From NCBI GenBank assembly GCA_964601865.1, contig CAZRPI010000152.1:1-7724 (forward strand): a DNA stretch of 7,724 bases, given 5' to 3'. This DNA comes from Pseudopelobacter sp964601865. Its GTDB lineage: Bacteria; Desulfobacterota; Desulfuromonadia; Geobacterales; Pseudopelobacteraceae. A program made the translations under genes and the position numbers. Below the pieces are notes generated by a model that saw only the letters and a list, made by a program, of their open reading frames with translations, was not told the origin of the DNA and did not search any database. Below are positions 6,353 through 7,724 of this stretch, piece after piece; the stretch's first letter is position 1; each line of letters opens with the position of its first letter.

Positions 6353-6392
6353 TACCGTATTGCCTTTTGTGGCCCCCCTGTTACCATTTAAT

Positions 6393-6398
6393 TATAAT
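6393..6398 (+). promoter_or_regulatory. Candidate -10 element for the M16 peptidase gene
   Basis: TATAAT, a perfect -10 hexamer, lies in the 91-base gap between xdhC and the peptidase gene and would start transcription near 6405. No good -35 hexamer stands 16-18 bases before it; TTGTGG at 6367-6372 is 20 bases away. The AT-rich context (TTTAATTATAATCG) stands out from its GC-rich surroundings. Confidence 0.4.
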
Positions 6399-6443
6399 CG
6401 CAATCGAAGTCCGGCCGTACCATGAGAATATCGAGGAGCAGCG

Positions 6444-7718
6444 ATGCCGAAAACGATACCATTACCAGTACCCCGCATGACAACCCTTGCCAACGGCATC
6501 AGGGTTGTGACCCAGCACGTATCCGGCATGCAGAGCGCCGCCATCGGCATCCGGATCGACAGCAGCACGCGCAACGAAACCAGTGACATCGCCGGGGCAT
6601 CGCACTTCATCGAGCACCTCCTGTTCAAGGGAACCGAGAAGCGGAGCGCCGACCGGATCATGGAGGATTTCGACGCGCTGGGTGCCTCGGCAAACGCCTA
6701 TACCAGCCAGGAAGAGGTCTTCTACTATGCCACGTCTCTGGCCTCCGCCATTCCCGCAACCTTCGAGATCCTGGCGGACATGTTCGTGAACGCCGCCTTT
6801 CCACCTGATGAGGTGGAGAAGGAACGAGGTGTCGTGCTGCAGGAAATCTCCATGGTCCAGGACAATCCGGGGCGCTTCGTCTACCAGCAGTTCCATCAGG
6901 GATTCTGGAAGGGACATCCCCTGGGACTGTGCGTCCTCGGTGCAACTGACTCCATCGGCGCCGTTCAGCGCGACCGCCTGCTGGAACACAAGCTTTCCCA
7001 GTATGTTACCAACGCCACCATCGTTTCCGCGGCGGGGAACGTGGAGCATGACATGATCGTGGAACTGGCCGGGCGCCTCCTCCGCGACCTTCCCCGTGGA
7101 AGCGTCACCCAGGCCCAGCCGGAGCCGGGGTGGAGCCCTGCGATCGCGGAGCGGAGCCATTACCAACGGACCATGGAGCAGACTCAGTATTTCATGGGGT
7201 ATCCCATACCTCCGGCCGGAAATGAACACCGCCACACACTGTCCGTTTTCAACCAGATTCTGGGCAGCGGCATGAGTTCGCGGCTGTTCCGCGAGGTAAG
7301 GGAGCGCCGCGGCCTCGCGTATTCCGTATACTCCTTCCTCTCGTCCTACAGCGATTCGGCCGGTCTGCTGGTCTTCGCGGGAACCAATCCCGCCCGCGCC
7401 CAGGAGGCAGTCGACGTCTGTCATCGCGAGATCATCCGTTTCTGCGATGAAACAGTCGGTGATGCGGTCCTGGAGTCGGCAAGGGAACAGATCCGCTGCA
7501 AGCGTCTGATGTCCCTCGACGACTGCGGAACCCAGGTGCGGCGCCTTTCCGGCACTACTTCCCTGTTCGGCGCTCCGGAGCCGATGGAGGAAGTCCTGAA
7601 GGGTGTGGCCTCGGTCACCGCCGAAGATGTGCGTTCTCTGGCGGAGTCCCTGTTTTCCGGTATGACGCCGCGCGTTGAGTCCGTCGGCCCTGACGACGGA
7701 CCCGGATTGCCGCGATAA
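6444..7718 (+). CDS. M16 family zinc peptidase (processing-peptidase type)
   Basis: A 424-residue protein with GAGGAG (6433-6438) five bases before the ATG. Residues 10-220 form the catalytic half: the inverted zinc motif HFIEH (His54, Glu57 as base, His58), ALGASANAYTSQEE (78-91) and the third zinc ligand Glu134 in VVLQEI, 76 residues after His58 as in mitochondrial processing peptidase beta. The second, non-catalytic half (about 235-405) has the conserved FREVRERRGLAYSVYS segment (282-297) that helps bind substrate. The length matches single-repeat M16B proteins, which act as dimers. There is no signal peptide, so a cytoplasmic location is likely; substrates of bacterial members are mostly undefined, with peptide degradation or processing expected. 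All catalytic residues are present, so it should be active. It ends 6 bases before the window edge and appears to have its own promoter. Confidence 0.93.
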   Translation: MPKTIPLPVPRMTTLANGIRVVTQHVSGMQSAAIGIRIDSSTRNETSDIAGASHFIEHLLFKGTEKRSADRIMEDFDALGASANAYTSQEEVFYYATSLASAIPATFEILADMFVNAAFPPDEVEKERGVVLQEISMVQDNPGRFVYQQFHQGFWKGHPLGLCVLGATDSIGAVQRDRLLEHKLSQYVTNATIVSAAGNVEHDMIVELAGRLLRDLPRGSVTQAQPEPGWSPAIAERSHYQRTMEQTQYFMGYPIPPAGNEHRHTLSVFNQILGSGMSSRLFREVRERRGLAYSVYSFLSSYSDSAGLLVFAGTNPARAQEAVDVCHREIIRFCDETVGDAVLESAREQIRCKRLMSLDDCGTQVRRLSGTTSLFGAPEPMEEVLKGVASVTAEDVRSLAESLFSGMTPRVESVGPDDGPGLPR

Positions 7719-7724
7719 TTCCAT

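Noticed and set aside
5201..6361. AATAC/GTATT inverted repeats on both sides of xdhC (5201-5216 and 6351-6361)
   Set aside because: The arms are only five bases with different spacers, and the downstream copy overlaps the stop codon. This is likely coincidence rather than insertion boundaries.
6462..7724. A 420-codon minus-strand frame opposite the M16 peptidase gene
   Set aside because: It is a shadow frame; the plus strand carries the HxxEH motif with the third ligand at the expected spacing and a good ribosome site.

Overview
The window looks like part of a draft-genome or metagenome scaffold from a moderately GC-rich bacterium. It contains exactly 100 N at 1182-1281, the usual placeholder for a gap of unknown size. 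Gene content (a B12-binding/radical SAM protein with a DUF4070-like tail, XdhC, an M16 peptidase, a DUF3553 protein and a single-domain RelA/SpoT synthetase) and coding style would suit an anaerobic deltaproteobacterium of the Geobacter/Pelobacter/Desulfuromonas kind. That placement is inference; the window holds no rRNA, tRNA or phylogenetic marker gene.

Left contig (1-1181): one minus-strand gene, open at both ends, fills all of it. It encodes a calcineurin-type metallophosphoesterase recognisable by DIH, GDN, GNHD and AHIP motifs. Plus-strand reading frames here are shadows. The start is lost in the gap and the end lies beyond position 1.

Right contig (1282-7724): all genes are on the plus strand. 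First is a RelA/SpoT synthetase-domain protein whose best start is the GTG at 1552 with a strong ribosome binding site, not the in-frame ATG 80 codons upstream. A 551-base noncoding stretch follows, rich in inverted repeats and including nested hairpins with mutually exclusive pairings. It leads to a small DUF3553-like protein (3186-3443). After another intergenic segment comes a B12-binding radical SAM protein (3649-5196), followed 52 bases later by xdhC (5249-6352), a molybdenum-hydroxylase maturation factor without its usual enzyme partners in view. A predicted zinc peptidase of family M16 (6444-7718), apparently with its own -10 element, closes the window.

The genes do not form one obvious pathway. 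The radical SAM and xdhC genes may be co-transcribed, while the others look like separate units. I see no CRISPR array, insertion sequence, integrase, tRNA or clear new multi-gene system. The least explained parts are the structured leader before the DUF3553 gene and the exact activity of the RelA/SpoT protein with its extra C-terminal region.
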